Source: Pseudanabaena sp. lw0831 (GTDB lineage: Bacteria; Cyanobacteriota; Cyanobacteriia; Pseudanabaenales; Pseudanabaenaceae). Taken from it: a stretch of DNA of 64,000 bases. How positions within the stretch are numbered: the first letter of the stretch is position 1; each line of letters begins with the position of its first letter. The stretch spans positions 1 through 64,000 of the forward strand of contig NZ_BBJB01000016.1 of NCBI RefSeq assembly GCF_016584665.1, given 5' to 3'. Shown here piece after piece: positions 44,770 to 53,591 of the stretch. A program made the translations under genes and the position numbers. Under the pieces are notes generated by a model. That model was not told where the DNA came from and did not search any database. It saw only the letters and a list, made by a program, of their open reading frames with translations.

Positions 44770-44814
44770 ATTTAAAAAAAAATTTATTGGCTTGAATTTG
44801 AGCGCAAAGCGCTC
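44765..44814. terminator. A/T-rich palindrome plus GAGCGC-AAA-GCGCTC stem
   Basis: AATAAATTTAAAAAAAAATTTATT (44765-44788, ends pair over 9-10 bp) overlaps the upstream stop codon and is followed by GAGCGCAAAGCGCTC (44800-44814), a short form of the common core. Confidence 0.6.
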
Positions 44815-44855
44815 CAAGATAGGGCAATTTTCGATCAACGAACCACAATAAATTA

Positions 44856-44886
44856 TTGAAAAGTGTTGCAAATCAACACTTTTCAA
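44856..44886. repeat. Hairpin TTGAAAAGTGTTG / CAACACTTTTCAA
   Basis: Perfect 13-bp arms around CAAAT, between the exported protein gene and mtnA, which converge. Confidence 0.85.
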
Positions 44887-44925
44887 TGGCTTATTGCTTC
44901 GGGGTTAAGCACAAAGCGCTGTAAT

Positions 44926-46014
44926 TTATGGAATCAGATCGAGGAACATGCCTGCGATCGCAGTTTCAGCGGCATCACAAATACCGCGCTCAGTAATCAA
45001 ACCAGTAACGAGTCTGGCAGGAGTGATGTCAAATCCATAATTTAAAGCTGTAGTTTCCAAAGGAGCGACCCGCACTTTGCCAATATTGCCATCATCCTGT
45101 AAACCTTGCATATAGAGCACCTCATCCGCACTACGAGTCTCGATCGCAATCTCTTTGACTCCATCAGCGATTTGCATATCAAAAGTTGAACTAGGCAAAG
45201 CCACATAAAAGGGAACATTATTGTCAAAGGCGGCGAGAGCCTTGAGATATGTGCCGATCTTATTAGCAACATCACCGCTACGGGTAGTGCGATCGGTTCC
45301 CACAATACAAAGATCAACTTTGCCATATTGCATTAGCAATCCGCCCGTGTTGTCGGCAATCAAAGTATGTGGGATATTCGATTGTCCGAGTTCCCATGCT
45401 GTCAAATTTGCACCCTGATTGCGTGGGCGGGTTTCATCAACCCACACATGGATATTCAGCCCGCGATCGCTAGCTTCATAAATTGGCGCTAAGGCACTGC
45501 CGCGATCGACGATCGCTAACCATCCTGCATTGCAATGGGTAAGAATATTTACAGGTTCGCCTTTGGGTTTAGTCTTAGCGATCGCCTCAATCAGTTCGCA
45601 GCCAAATTTGCCAATATTGCGCGTACCAATTACATCTTCATCGGCAATGGCGATCGCTTCTTTAAGGGCAATTTCTACCAAATCCTGATTTGCAGCCGCT
45701 TTTTCTAATACCGCAATCATGCGATCGACTGCCCACATCAGATTTACTGCGGTCGGACGAGCGCGACGGATGATGGCTGAGAGAGCCTTAATCTTTTCGC
45801 GATCGCCTTTACTTTCTCTAGCTGCTAAATACACACCAAAAGCGGCGACATTCCCAATTACGCCAGCACCGCGCACAGTCATATCCTGAATCGCTAGGGT
45901 AGCATCAGCACTAGTTCTCAGGGTCTTAGTTACTGAACGAAAGGGAAGTTGGGTCTGGTCAATCACCACCAGATCGTCATCTTCTAACCAAAATGCTTTA
46001 TAGGTAGAATTCAT
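44926..46014 (-). CDS. mtnA: S-methyl-5-thioribose-1-phosphate isomerase
   Basis: Methionine-salvage enzyme converting 5-methylthioribose-1-phosphate to the ribulose form. 362 residues from ATG 46014, with GAGG seven bases upstream. Motifs: IQDMTVRGAGVIGNVAAFGV, ILTHCNAGWLA (catalytic Cys) and VGTDRTTRSGDVANKIGTYL (catalytic Asp). A longer frame from 46041 lacks support. Stands alone, without other salvage genes. Confidence 0.95.
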   Translation of the reverse strand: MNSTYKAFWLEDDDLVVIDQTQLPFRSVTKTLRTSADATLAIQDMTVRGAGVIGNVAAFGVYLAARESKGDREKIKALSAIIRRARPTAVNLMWAVDRMIAVLEKAAANQDLVEIALKEAIAIADEDVIGTRNIGKFGCELIEAIAKTKPKGEPVNILTHCNAGWLAIVDRGSALAPIYEASDRGLNIHVWVDETRPRNQGANLTAWELGQSNIPHTLIADNTGGLLMQYGKVDLCIVGTDRTTRSGDVANKIGTYLKALAAFDNNVPFYVALPSSTFDMQIADGVKEIAIETRSADEVLYMQGLQDDGNIGKVRVAPLETTALNYGFDITPARLVTGLITERGICDAAETAIAGMFLDLIP

Positions 46015-46134
46015 GATTTCGCCTCGGATATCCTCGGACAATAGCGCTATCTTTCCTAAATAATGCTCTAAGTCTATCCCCAGAGCAAATTTATTCTGTT
46101 ACAAAAAATGGCGGAGCCATTTTGAAAATTGGTA

Positions 46135-46188
46135 TTAAATGGTTTGAGAGATTGTGACGCTTTGGGCACAATCTCTCAAACCATTTAA
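46135..46188. repeat. Long hairpin, core AGATTGTG-ACGCTTTGGG-CACAATCT
   Basis: 22-bp arms TTAAATGGTTTGAGAGATTG plus TG. A smaller stem AAAATGGC-GGA-GCCATTTT lies at 46105-46123, so the mtnA upstream gap holds two. Confidence 0.93.
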
Positions 46189-46198
46189 GATTACTATA

Positions 46199-46591
46199 TT
46201 AAATTACTTGAAACCTAGGATTGTTTTTTAAAGAAGTTGCGTCAAAACATTGCGCCCAACTTAAAAATTTATCATTCATAATTTCGCTTTGCGGATCGAG
46301 CAATAAAGCGAAATAATTTCCTTGTTGTTTGACCACAACCGCAGTGTATTCCTTTCCATGAATTACAGCATGGGTAAAATTTTCTACAGGCAAAGAAGCT
46401 GCTAACAATGACTTTAGTCCTAGAGCTTGGAAAATTGGCTGTACCCAAATGATGCTCTTACTATCATCTACAAGAGTGTAATATTCTTTGGGAAGCCCGC
46501 TCAAGTCAAAAGTTGCGGCTCCTAATGTATAAGCTTCAAATTTAGTTTCTTCTAAGGCTGTCATATTTGTTAAGGCGATTGATTCGCTCAT
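46199..46591 (-). CDS. Hypothetical protein, possibly roadblock-like, next to adenylate cyclase
   Basis: 130 residues from ATG 46591: FEAYTLGAATFDLSGLPKEY, IIWVQPIFQALGLKSLLAAS and YTAVVVKQQGNYFALLLDPQ give an alternating strand/helix pattern that resembles roadblock/LC7 regulatory domains, but this is a weak reading. It lies 54 bp downstream of the adenylate cyclase gene on the same strand, so a partner role is plausible. Confidence 0.6.
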   Translation of the reverse strand: MSESIALTNMTALEETKFEAYTLGAATFDLSGLPKEYYTLVDDSKSIIWVQPIFQALGLKSLLAASLPVENFTHAVIHGKEYTAVVVKQQGNYFALLLDPQSEIMNDKFLSWAQCFDATSLKNNPRFQVI

Positions 46592-46597
46592 TTTAAT

Positions 46598-46654
46598 AAA
46601 GAACCAATTTTTTTGTGGCGCGGCTTCGCAACGCCACAAAAAAATTAGTTCTTT
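46598..46654. terminator. Long hairpin, arms AAAGAACCAATTTTTTTGTG
   Basis: 23-bp arms with one mismatch around a CGGCTTCGCAA centre. It covers the cyclase stop codon and leads into the next gene. Same arm type (TTTTTTGTGGCG) as copies at 49587 and 62588. Confidence 0.9.
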
Positions 46655-48054
46655 AACTTATTAATTAAAAAGTAAGTTTGCATTTCTCCCTTACCTTTAA
46701 TCATAATCTTGCCACGATTAGTAAAGTTATATTTATTTTTTAAAATTGCGTAGGTTGAGTCAGAGACTTGAATATGGTCAGGCATTCCGTGAGACTCCAT
46801 CCTACTAGCGACATTCACTGCATCACCCCACAAATCGTAGATAAATTTCTTGATCCCGATTACCCCAGCCACAACTGGCCCCGTATTTATGCCAACTCGA
46901 ATTTTGAAAGGCTCACCAAGATCGCTAGTAAATTTACCAATCAAATTTTGCATTTCTAAAGCCATATCGGCGATCGCTTCTGCATGATCAGTCCGAAACA
47001 TGGGTAGTCCCCCCACCACCATATAGGCATCACCAATGGTTTTAATCTTTTCTAGACCATATTTTTCCGCCAAACCATCAAATTCAGAAAAGATTTCGTT
47101 AAGCAAGCACACCAATTTAACAGGCGGAACCTTCGCCGATAGCTCTGTAAAACTAACAATATCCGCAAATAAAACTGTAGCTTCGCTAAAGCCATCAGCA
47201 ATAATCTTTTCTCCTAGCTTTAGGCGATCGGCGATCGCATAGGGCAGAATATTTAACAGAAGAGTCTCGGAAGTATCCTTCTCCTGTTGAATCAGTGCTT
47301 CAGCGCGTTTGCGTTCTGAAATCTCTTTGATAATCCGTACATACATCTGATTAAAAGCTGTCATGACATCGCCCACTTCGTCAGTTCGCAATGTCAACAT
47401 TGAATGAAATTGCAAATTCATTTGATCTTGACTGATCGAATCGGTAACTAGTTCTAAATCTTCGCGCAATTTCAAAATTGGTAAAATGACGATCGCCCCC
47501 AAAATCACCAAGGTGCTTGCCGTCACAAATAGGGAAATAATGGCAACTAAACCAATAATCCGCCATACATAATTAACTAGTTCCTGCTTAATAAACTCAA
47601 CATTGTGGCGAATTATTAATACGTATTCACTGCCAAGCTGTTTGCCATTCCATGCAACATCGTAGCGATTGCCATTGGCACTGCGAAACCGAGCGATTGG
47701 CTGATCGCGCACATCGGCAGAGGTTAGGTTTGGGACTTCACCCATTTGAGTAAGGTGTTGACCTTTGGCATTTTCTACCGTCCATCCTGCGACATTCGTT
47801 TCTCGCTTGATTGATTTTGCTAAATCTGTGAATTCAGCCTCTGTTTGCATCGATTTAGAGGTTTGCAAAAAAAATCTTGCTTGAATAGACGAGACATTTT
47901 CTACCTGATCGATCAATTCTTGTTCACGCCGAAAATAAGACGGAACCAGAAGAATCGCCTCGATAACAACAATACTGACAAAGATCCAAAAGGCAATCCG
48001 TCGTGATAGCTTTGCTTTTGCTAAGCTCAGCAGCGCTTGCGATCGCTCTTCCAT
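46645..48054 (-). CDS. Membrane class III adenylate/guanylate cyclase with HAMP domain
   Basis: 469 residues. Two membrane helices (IAFWIFVSIVVIEAILLVPS near 19-38; IIGLVAIISLFVTASTLVIL near 168-187) flank a periplasmic sensor region. HAMP (about 195-250) and coiled coil follow, then the cyclase domain: VLFADIVSFTELSAKVPP with metal-binding Asp, EKIKTIGDAYMVVGG, IRVGINTGPVVAGVIG and YDLWGDAVNVASRME. Catalytic residues appear intact; the KTIGDAY context favours ATP over GTP (inference). Signal sensed is unknown. Confidence 0.93.
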   Translation of the reverse strand: MEERSQALLSLAKAKLSRRIAFWIFVSIVVIEAILLVPSYFRREQELIDQVENVSSIQARFFLQTSKSMQTEAEFTDLAKSIKRETNVAGWTVENAKGQHLTQMGEVPNLTSADVRDQPIARFRSANGNRYDVAWNGKQLGSEYVLIIRHNVEFIKQELVNYVWRIIGLVAIISLFVTASTLVILGAIVILPILKLREDLELVTDSISQDQMNLQFHSMLTLRTDEVGDVMTAFNQMYVRIIKEISERKRAEALIQQEKDTSETLLLNILPYAIADRLKLGEKIIADGFSEATVLFADIVSFTELSAKVPPVKLVCLLNEIFSEFDGLAEKYGLEKIKTIGDAYMVVGGLPMFRTDHAEAIADMALEMQNLIGKFTSDLGEPFKIRVGINTGPVVAGVIGIKKFIYDLWGDAVNVASRMESHGMPDHIQVSDSTYAILKNKYNFTNRGKIMIKGKGEMQTYFLINKLKN

Positions 48055-48128
48055 GAGTGCTCCATGCTACTGACTTTATTCAACTGTAGCAACGTCATCA
48101 TAACAACCGTCATAGTGCTTAAACAAAC

Positions 48129-48154
48129 AAAGGGGGCGCATCGCGCCCCCCTTG
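48129..48154. terminator. Hairpin AAGGGGGCGC / GCGCCCCCCTT
   Basis: Short GC-rich stem right after the der stop codon. Confidence 0.82.
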
Positions 48155-48155
48155 C

Positions 48156-49514
48156 TTATCTCAATGCTGAGTTTTTCGATTTTTCGACTTCGCGATCTTT
48201 TTTGCCGCGCCAGATGAATCGTAATGGTGTACCTTCAAAACCAAGAGTTTTGCGGAACTGATTTTCGATGTAACGCTTGTAGTTATCGTTGAAACGATGC
48301 GGATCGTTGACAAACAGAATTACAGTTGGTGGACTATCAGAAATTTGAGTACAGTAATATACTTTGCCCTGCTTACCGCCGCGACTGGTGGGCGGTGCGT
48401 GCCATGTAACGGCTTCATTAAGAGCTTCATTTAAAATCGCCGTGGGGACGCGGCGTTTATGTTGTTCATATGCTATATCTACACGTTCAAGAATTTGCTC
48501 GACTCTCTGCCCAGTGACCGCACTGACAAAGATAATCGGTGCATATTCCACGAACATCAGGCGGCTTTTCACATCGGCGGTGTAGTCGTAAATGGTATAG
48601 GAATCCTTTTCGATCGCATCCCATTTATTGACCACGATTACGCAAGCTTTGCCTTCGTCATTAATCCGACCTGCTAGCTTTTGATCTTGATCGGTAACGC
48701 CGTCAAGAGCATCGATGATCAGCAAAACTACATCAGAACGTCCGATCGCTTTGAACGCACGGTTAATGCTAAAAAATTCAATGCCATAATCAATATTCTT
48801 TTTACGGCGCACACCCGCAGTATCAATTAAGCGATATTTCTTCCCATCGCGCTCGACCGACATATCAATCGCATCGCGAGTTGTGCCCGATATGGGGCTA
48901 ACAATACTGCGATTTTCGCCGATGAAAGCATTAAGCAAGCTGGATTTACCGACATTAGGACGACCGATAATCGCCACTTTAATTTCGTCGCTTTCTTTAA
49001 CTACTTCTTCGGGTACGGGTAAATGCTTAACTAACTCATCTAATAATTCGCCCGTACCGTTTCCATGAATTCCCGACATTGGGATAGGCTCACCTAAGCC
49101 TAGGTTCCAAAATTCTGCGGCTAGTGATAGTCCAAATTTGGAGCCTTCACATTTATTCACAGCCAATAGCACAGGAATATTTTGCCGACGCAACCAGCCA
49201 CCTAGTTGCTCGTCAGCATCGGTAATCCCGGCCATACCATCAACAACAAAAATCACAGCAGCAGATTCGCGAATGGCAATCTCCGCCTGTTCGCGAATCA
49301 TCGGTAAAAATTCGGTTTCGTCGTCAAATACTAGTCCACCTGTATCAACGACTTGAAATTCATGTGCGCCCCAAAAACATTCGCGATAAACGCGATCGCG
49401 GGTTACACCAGGTTGATCGTAGACGATCGCATATTGCTCTCCCGACAGACGGTTTACGAGCGTAGATTTGCCCACATTGGGGCGACCGACAACGGCAACA
49501 ATCGGTAGCGGCAT
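48156..49514 (-). CDS. der: Ribosome-assembly GTPase Der (EngA)
   Basis: Tandem-GTPase needed for 50S assembly. 452 residues from ATG 49514, with two complete G domains ([31 protein letters not shown]; then [34 protein letters not shown]) and a KH-like C-terminal domain (PRxRxGK-like [15 protein letters not shown]). GTG at 49544 would add ten residues not typical of Der. Confidence 0.97.
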   Translation of the reverse strand: MPLPIVAVVGRPNVGKSTLVNRLSGEQYAIVYDQPGVTRDRVYRECFWGAHEFQVVDTGGLVFDDETEFLPMIREQAEIAIRESAAVIFVVDGMAGITDADEQLGGWLRRQNIPVLLAVNKCEGSKFGLSLAAEFWNLGLGEPIPMSGIHGNGTGELLDELVKHLPVPEEVVKESDEIKVAIIGRPNVGKSSLLNAFIGENRSIVSPISGTTRDAIDMSVERDGKKYRLIDTAGVRRKKNIDYGIEFFSINRAFKAIGRSDVVLLIIDALDGVTDQDQKLAGRINDEGKACVIVVNKWDAIEKDSYTIYDYTADVKSRLMFVEYAPIIFVSAVTGQRVEQILERVDIAYEQHKRRVPTAILNEALNEAVTWHAPPTSRGGKQGKVYYCTQISDSPPTVILFVNDPHRFNDNYKRYIENQFRKTLGFEGTPLRFIWRGKKDREVEKSKNSALR

Positions 49515-49586
49515 GGCTTTACAGTTTTGGAATTCCGAACTCACTATAGTAACTTTAAATTAGTGTAATAGTCAATACAAAACCCA

Positions 49587-49623
49587 ATTTTTTGTGGCGC
49601 GGCGAAGCCGCGCCACAAAAAAT
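49587..49623. repeat. Long hairpin, core GTGGCGCGGC-GAA-GCCGCGCCAC
   Basis: Perfect 17-bp arms ATTTTTTGTGGCGCGGC, upstream of der. Confidence 0.95.
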
Positions 49624-49626
49624 CAA

Positions 49627-49681
49627 CAAAAACCAAAAGAGAGTAGCGGCGCGAAGCGCCGCTACTCTCTTTTGGTTTTTG
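49627..49681. repeat. Long hairpin, core AGCGGCGC-GAA-GCGCCGCT
   Basis: Perfect 26-bp arms CAAAAACCAAAAGAGAGTAG (CGGCGC), three bases from the previous hairpin. Both lie in the divergent der/TIGR02117 promoter gap, so they are not simple terminators. Confidence 0.95.
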
Positions 49682-49733
49682 TTTGGTGTTATTGTACAAA
49701 AGTTAATCAAGAAATGATGACACCAATCTCAAC

Positions 49734-50411
49734 GTGACACGTAAGCAGAAGATCGGCATTTTCCTAGGGATATTACTAGGGTTTTTTATCGCGATCGCCA
49801 GTTACTTTTTCTATTGCCCTAGCCCACCAGCGGGTCTATTTCCCCCTGCATCCAATGTCAAAACACGCACGATTTATTTTGTGCATCATGATTGGCATTC
49901 GGGCTTAGCATGGGCGCAACAAAAGCCAGAAGCCTTCGGTGCAGAAGAATGGAAAAACGCTCCCTATGTAGAAGTCGGTTGGGGCGATCGCCAGTTTTAT
50001 TTTGCCAACGATCAGTCTATTCCCTCGATGCTAAGGGCGGTATTTATTCCATCGGATAGCGTCATGCATGTGGCAAGTTTTGCCGAATCTCCTAATCAGT
50101 TTTTTAAATTTCCTATATTGCCGATAGAGCTATCAGAAGCGGGATTTCAAAATTTATTAGCCTATGTCAAACTGACTTTTGCTGTTAATGAAAAAGGCGA
50201 TCGCTTAGCGACAATTGGAAAAGGACAATATGGAGTTAGCAACTTCTATGCGGCTGTGCCGAGATATTTCTCAGCATTTAACTGTAATACATGGGCGGCT
50301 GAGGCGTTACGCAATGCAGGTGTATCCGTTTGTCCTAATCGCGCTTTGTTAGCTAAAAATCTTAGCGAACAAATCAAATACTTGCAGAATTTAGGTAAGG
50401 GCAATTCATGA
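49734..50411 (+). CDS. TIGR02117/DUF2459 membrane-anchored protein
   Basis: 225 residues starting at GTG. N-terminal anchor IGIFLGILLGFFIAIASYFF, then YFVHHDWHSGLAW, YVEVGWGDRQFYF and FSAFNCNTWAAEALRNAGV. The conserved His and Cys suggest a papain-like or NlpC-like catalytic site (inference). Function unknown. Its 3' end lies in a perfect palindrome shared with the convergent gene. Confidence 0.85.
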   Translation: MTRKQKIGIFLGILLGFFIAIASYFFYCPSPPAGLFPPASNVKTRTIYFVHHDWHSGLAWAQQKPEAFGAEEWKNAPYVEVGWGDRQFYFANDQSIPSMLRAVFIPSDSVMHVASFAESPNQFFKFPILPIELSEAGFQNLLAYVKLTFAVNEKGDRLATIGKGQYGVSNFYAAVPRYFSAFNCNTWAAEALRNAGVSVCPNRALLAKNLSEQIKYLQNLGKGNS

Positions 50412-50430
50412 ATTGCCCTTACCTAAATTC
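50387..50430. terminator. Perfect 44-bp palindrome, core GGCAATTCATGAATTGCC
   Basis: Arms GAATTTAGGTAAGGGCAATT(CA) mirror exactly with no loop. It spans both stop codons of the two convergent genes, so each C-terminus is encoded by the palindrome. Likely a two-way terminator. Confidence 0.96.
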
Positions 50431-51678
50431 TTGTAGAGCCGATCGCAATATTTCCGCAGTTTCATAATTCTGTTGCTGCTCATGGAGTTGGATTGCTTTT
50501 GTGAAGGAGGCGATCGCTTCGAGGAAATAGCCTACTTTCATCAGCACGACACCTAGATTTTGATGTGCCTCGGCATAGTTCGGTTCGAGAGCAATTGCTT
50601 GTTGGTAAGCGGCGATCGCATCGGTAAAACGTCCTGATGTTTTGAGTGCAATTCCGTAATTAAAATATCCTTGGGCGAAATTAGGAGCGATTTGAGTTGC
50701 CTTTTCAAAATATGCGATCGCTTCTTTTTGATGGAGTTCTTGATAGATATTTCCTAAATTGAGATAAGCGGAAAGTTTGACAAGGTTAGGAACATCTAGG
50801 TCAATCACTTGCTCATAGGCATTCTTGGCTAGATCCCAATCTGCATTTTGGTGATAGGCAAGCCCTAAATGGTAATGTAACTCACAGCAAATTAGATTTG
50901 GTTGTTCTGCATCGTCAAGTAAGGCTAATCCCTTTTGTAATAGCTCAATCCCCAAATTGCGATCGCGATCTTGAGGACTACTAATGTACAAAGCACCTAA
51001 TTTGTTGAGCATATAACTATCATTAGGAAATGCTGCCAAATGCTTATGCATCAACTGTTTAGCAAACTCATACTTATGCTTAAGTTGAATCTCGCTATCC
51101 GTATAACCGTAATGCAGTAAAACTGGAACTTCTACATTTAGCACTTGCCAATGAGGTTCTTGCACTTGTAAAGCTACCACCGATTGATCGATGGATTCAT
51201 GATATAGCCCTGTAAATTTAATCGCAGAATGATTGCGAAATAGACGCAGTACTAGGGAATAGGGGGCTTGCTTTGCATCTATTTCCGATCGCAAAAGATT
51301 GACGGCTAAACAATCATCCCGTTGCATCACCTCTTGCAAAGTAGCGATCGCACTTTGTTCCAGAACCTCATCAGCATCAATAACCAAGATCCATTTACCT
51401 TTTGCCTGTGCGATCGCATAATTCCGCGCCTGTGAAAAATCATCACACCACTCAAAATGAAATACTCGCGCCTGATATTTTTTGGCAATGGCAACGGTGC
51501 GATCTCTTGATCCTGTATCGACGACAATGATTTCATCGGCAAGCGATCGTAGGCTCTCTAAGCATTGTGGTAAGCGTTGTTCTTCGTTTTTGACAATTAA
51601 ACAAGCGCTTAAAATGATCGGAGAATGCGATCGGGCAAATCCTTGTTTGTTAGGCTTAGCTGGTTTAGTGCGGGACAT
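50419..51678 (-). CDS. Family 2 glycosyltransferase with C-terminal TPRs
   Basis: 419 residues. GT2 domain at 20-240: LSACLIVKNEEQRLPQCLES, EIIVVDTGSRDRTVAIAKKY, WILVIDADEVLEQ (DxD-type metal site). The C-terminal half holds TPR units (AQGYFNYGIALKTSGRFTDA; AEAHQNLGVVLMKVGYFLEA). This fusion is common in cyanobacteria and is probably cytosolic, acting on cell-surface glycans. Acceptor unknown. Confidence 0.92.
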   Translation of the reverse strand: MSRTKPAKPNKQGFARSHSPIILSACLIVKNEEQRLPQCLESLRSLADEIIVVDTGSRDRTVAIAKKYQARVFHFEWCDDFSQARNYAIAQAKGKWILVIDADEVLEQSAIATLQEVMQRDDCLAVNLLRSEIDAKQAPYSLVLRLFRNHSAIKFTGLYHESIDQSVVALQVQEPHWQVLNVEVPVLLHYGYTDSEIQLKHKYEFAKQLMHKHLAAFPNDSYMLNKLGALYISSPQDRDRNLGIELLQKGLALLDDAEQPNLICCELHYHLGLAYHQNADWDLAKNAYEQVIDLDVPNLVKLSAYLNLGNIYQELHQKEAIAYFEKATQIAPNFAQGYFNYGIALKTSGRFTDAIAAYQQAIALEPNYAEAHQNLGVVLMKVGYFLEAIASFTKAIQLHEQQQNYETAEILRSALQEFR

Positions 51679-51738
51679 TGAGAATCTTGGAGTTTATTTA
51701 TAGGAGTTACGCAAAAATGCCCTGAAAGCCCCATTTTA

Positions 51739-51770
51739 CTGTAGGGGCAATTCATGAACTTCCCCTACAG
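51739..51770. terminator. Hairpin with ATTCATGAA core
   Basis: CTGTAGGGGCAATTCATGAA and CTTCCCCTACAG pair over 12-14 bp with minor mismatch; it overlaps the thyX stop. Confidence 0.85.
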
Positions 51771-52580
51771 CTTATTCCGTTCCAAATCAAATCGATAGGC
51801 TTGAAATCCTGTGAAGTTTGCTCTTTTCTCAGAATTAGGAAGGGCACTTGCTACATGCTCAAAGGGTGACAAGTGAGCGGGTTTAGACGTTAATAGGCGA
51901 TCGTGTAGTTTCACATCATCGGCGAGACTCCGCACACCATCATGATTGAGATAACTGACTCGCGCACAGCGTCCTACCGCCACTTTGACCAATTCGTTAA
52001 TATCGCTAATTTCGTCTATATCTTCTTGTTTAATTAGCGGTAAATGCCATTCACCTGCGGCTAATTGCTGCGGTTGGCTCGCATCATAGGCAGCCTTCAT
52101 TTTATTAGCGAGAGATTGGATTTCAGGCTGAGCGTCAGGATGACAGCGCTGTTCAAAAAAGTTTTGAAATTCTGTCCCCGAACAAATTACTGTAATCGTA
52201 GAGAATGGTTCCAAAAGGCGATTGACTACTTGTTTATGAATTCCAATATCCACTAGTCGCCTTGCATGACGGATCGCATCAAGTCTAGCTTCTTGCCAAA
52301 CTGCTGCTGCTGCTTGCATTTCAGCTTCAGTTACTTCCATTTGGGCAGACATTCCCTTTTGATTTTTCCCCCAATGTAATGGATAAACTTCTTGACTCTC
52401 GACGAGTTTGATCATTTTCTCGACGGGAATGGCGCGACTGCTGCTGCTGTTTTTGCTGAGCATTCGATGGGTCATGAATTCTGAGTGAATCATGCGGTGG
52501 TAGGTCAGCACAAAGGTGGTCAGGCGATCGCCTGTTAAGTTAATGCTGTCAGCGATGATTGCGGCTTGGGGTTGAAACAT
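51765..52580 (-). CDS. thyX: FAD-dependent thymidylate synthase (ThyX), divergent
   Basis: Makes dTMP from dUMP with FAD. 271 residues. The region matching the ThyX motif RHRxxSxNExSxR reads THRMLSKNSSSSRAIPVEKM, so the first Arg and the NE Glu differ. The C-terminal HLSPFEHVASAL and GFQAYR agree with the family. This divergent type is also found in phages. Whether it is the cell's only thymidylate synthase cannot be told here. Confidence 0.8.
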   Translation of the reverse strand: MFQPQAAIIADSINLTGDRLTTFVLTYHRMIHSEFMTHRMLSKNSSSSRAIPVEKMIKLVESQEVYPLHWGKNQKGMSAQMEVTEAEMQAAAAVWQEARLDAIRHARRLVDIGIHKQVVNRLLEPFSTITVICSGTEFQNFFEQRCHPDAQPEIQSLANKMKAAYDASQPQQLAAGEWHLPLIKQEDIDEISDINELVKVAVGRCARVSYLNHDGVRSLADDVKLHDRLLTSKPAHLSPFEHVASALPNSEKRANFTGFQAYRFDLERNKL

Positions 52581-52667
52581 GATGCTTAATTCTTAATTCA
52601 TATAAGATTGTAGTCTATGTGGAATTGCTGCTAGCAATTAGCTTTTAGCGGTTAGCTTTTGCATTCC

Positions 52668-52780
52668 GCGATCGCACCAATCGCACTATCGAAGACATTG
52701 ATGAGACTGTGCTCAACACTGCTCAAATGAAAGCGATCGCATCGTGTGATCTGCTAATCATGGAGGGTCAACAATCTCTA
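52668..52780 (+). pseudogene. Helicase/methylase gene scrap
   Basis: The plus-strand frame reads TIEDIDETVLNTAQMKAIAS then CDLLIMEGQQSLF. The pattern EDIDExxLxxAxxKAxASGxxLIxE occurs in large SNF2-like helicase/N6-methylase proteins of plasmids and phages. No start or other domain is present. Weak recognition from a short segment. Confidence 0.4.
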
Positions 52781-53530
52781 TTCTCGATCTACATTTACAA
52801 AGTTGTAGGGAGCGGTGAAATCGTTGTAGCGGATTCTGAGGCGATTCTCAAATTGGAGATCTAGAGCTTCAACAGCGGCGGCAAATTCAGGTTCCTTATC
52901 CCAATCAATTAAGAAAGAACCGTTGTAAATCATACTTTCTGTGAGTAATTCACCTTCAGCGTAATCATCGGATAGCGGCTTGAGTGTATCCACAAAAGTA
53001 TCGATGATAATTTGTTGACGTTGCTCGATCGCAGATTCTAGTTCTTGCCCGATCGCGATCGCTTCATCCATACTCAGCACCTTCCCAACTAAAGCTTCAC
53101 GCCTTTGTTGCAAGCCTTTATTTTCAGCTACAGCGAGATTTAACTCTTCCGTTTGATTCCAAAATAGTTTGACACTGACTTCTCGTTTTCCGATTAAGTT
53201 ATCGATCAGTTCTGTAAGTTTTGCCTCGTAAGGAATTAGCAAATCTTTTTCTACCTCTTCCCATTCTTCAACCACTAGTCCAAACTGCAAAGGCAAAGGC
53301 ACAGCTTTATGTGGATCGATCGCCTTCATCAGTGATTCTAAAACAGTTTCGTGGGTAATTAGGTTAGCGCGGCTGGCGAGATATCGCTCCTGTTGAGATT
53401 CACTGTAGACGATCGCAAAAGGAGGGAGCGGGTGAAACTGCACGGGCTGAGCATTCATGCCTTTGAGATCGAGATCTTTAACTAGCTCAATATGATCGGC
53501 TTGCAAAATTGCGTACAGGTAAAGGCTCAT
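52778..53530 (-). CDS. Gas vesicle protein GvpL/GvpF family
   Basis: 250 residues: N-terminal YLYAILQADHIELV, LPPFAIVYSESQQERYLASR, THETVLESLMKAIDPHKAVP, LQFGLVVEEWEEVEKDLLI and the C-terminal helical half, all typical of GvpF/L. These assist assembly of the GvpA shell. No gvpA or other gvp gene is in the window, so this is an orphan or a distant part of the gvp set. Confidence 0.9.
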   Translation of the reverse strand: MSLYLYAILQADHIELVKDLDLKGMNAQPVQFHPLPPFAIVYSESQQERYLASRANLITHETVLESLMKAIDPHKAVPLPLQFGLVVEEWEEVEKDLLIPYEAKLTELIDNLIGKREVSVKLFWNQTEELNLAVAENKGLQQRREALVGKVLSMDEAIAIGQELESAIEQRQQIIIDTFVDTLKPLSDDYAEGELLTESMIYNGSFLIDWDKEPEFAAAVEALDLQFENRLRIRYNDFTAPYNFVNVDRE

Positions 53531-53550
53531 AGTAATTAATGGTTTAGCTA

Positions 53551-53591
53551 ATTTAATGTGAAGTGACGCGAAACGTCACTTCACATTAAAT
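53551..53591. terminator. Hairpin, core GTGACG-CGAAA-CGTCAC
   Basis: Perfect 18-bp arms ATTTAATGTGAAGTGACG; the right arm encodes the last two codons and stop of the metallophosphoesterase. Confidence 0.95.
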
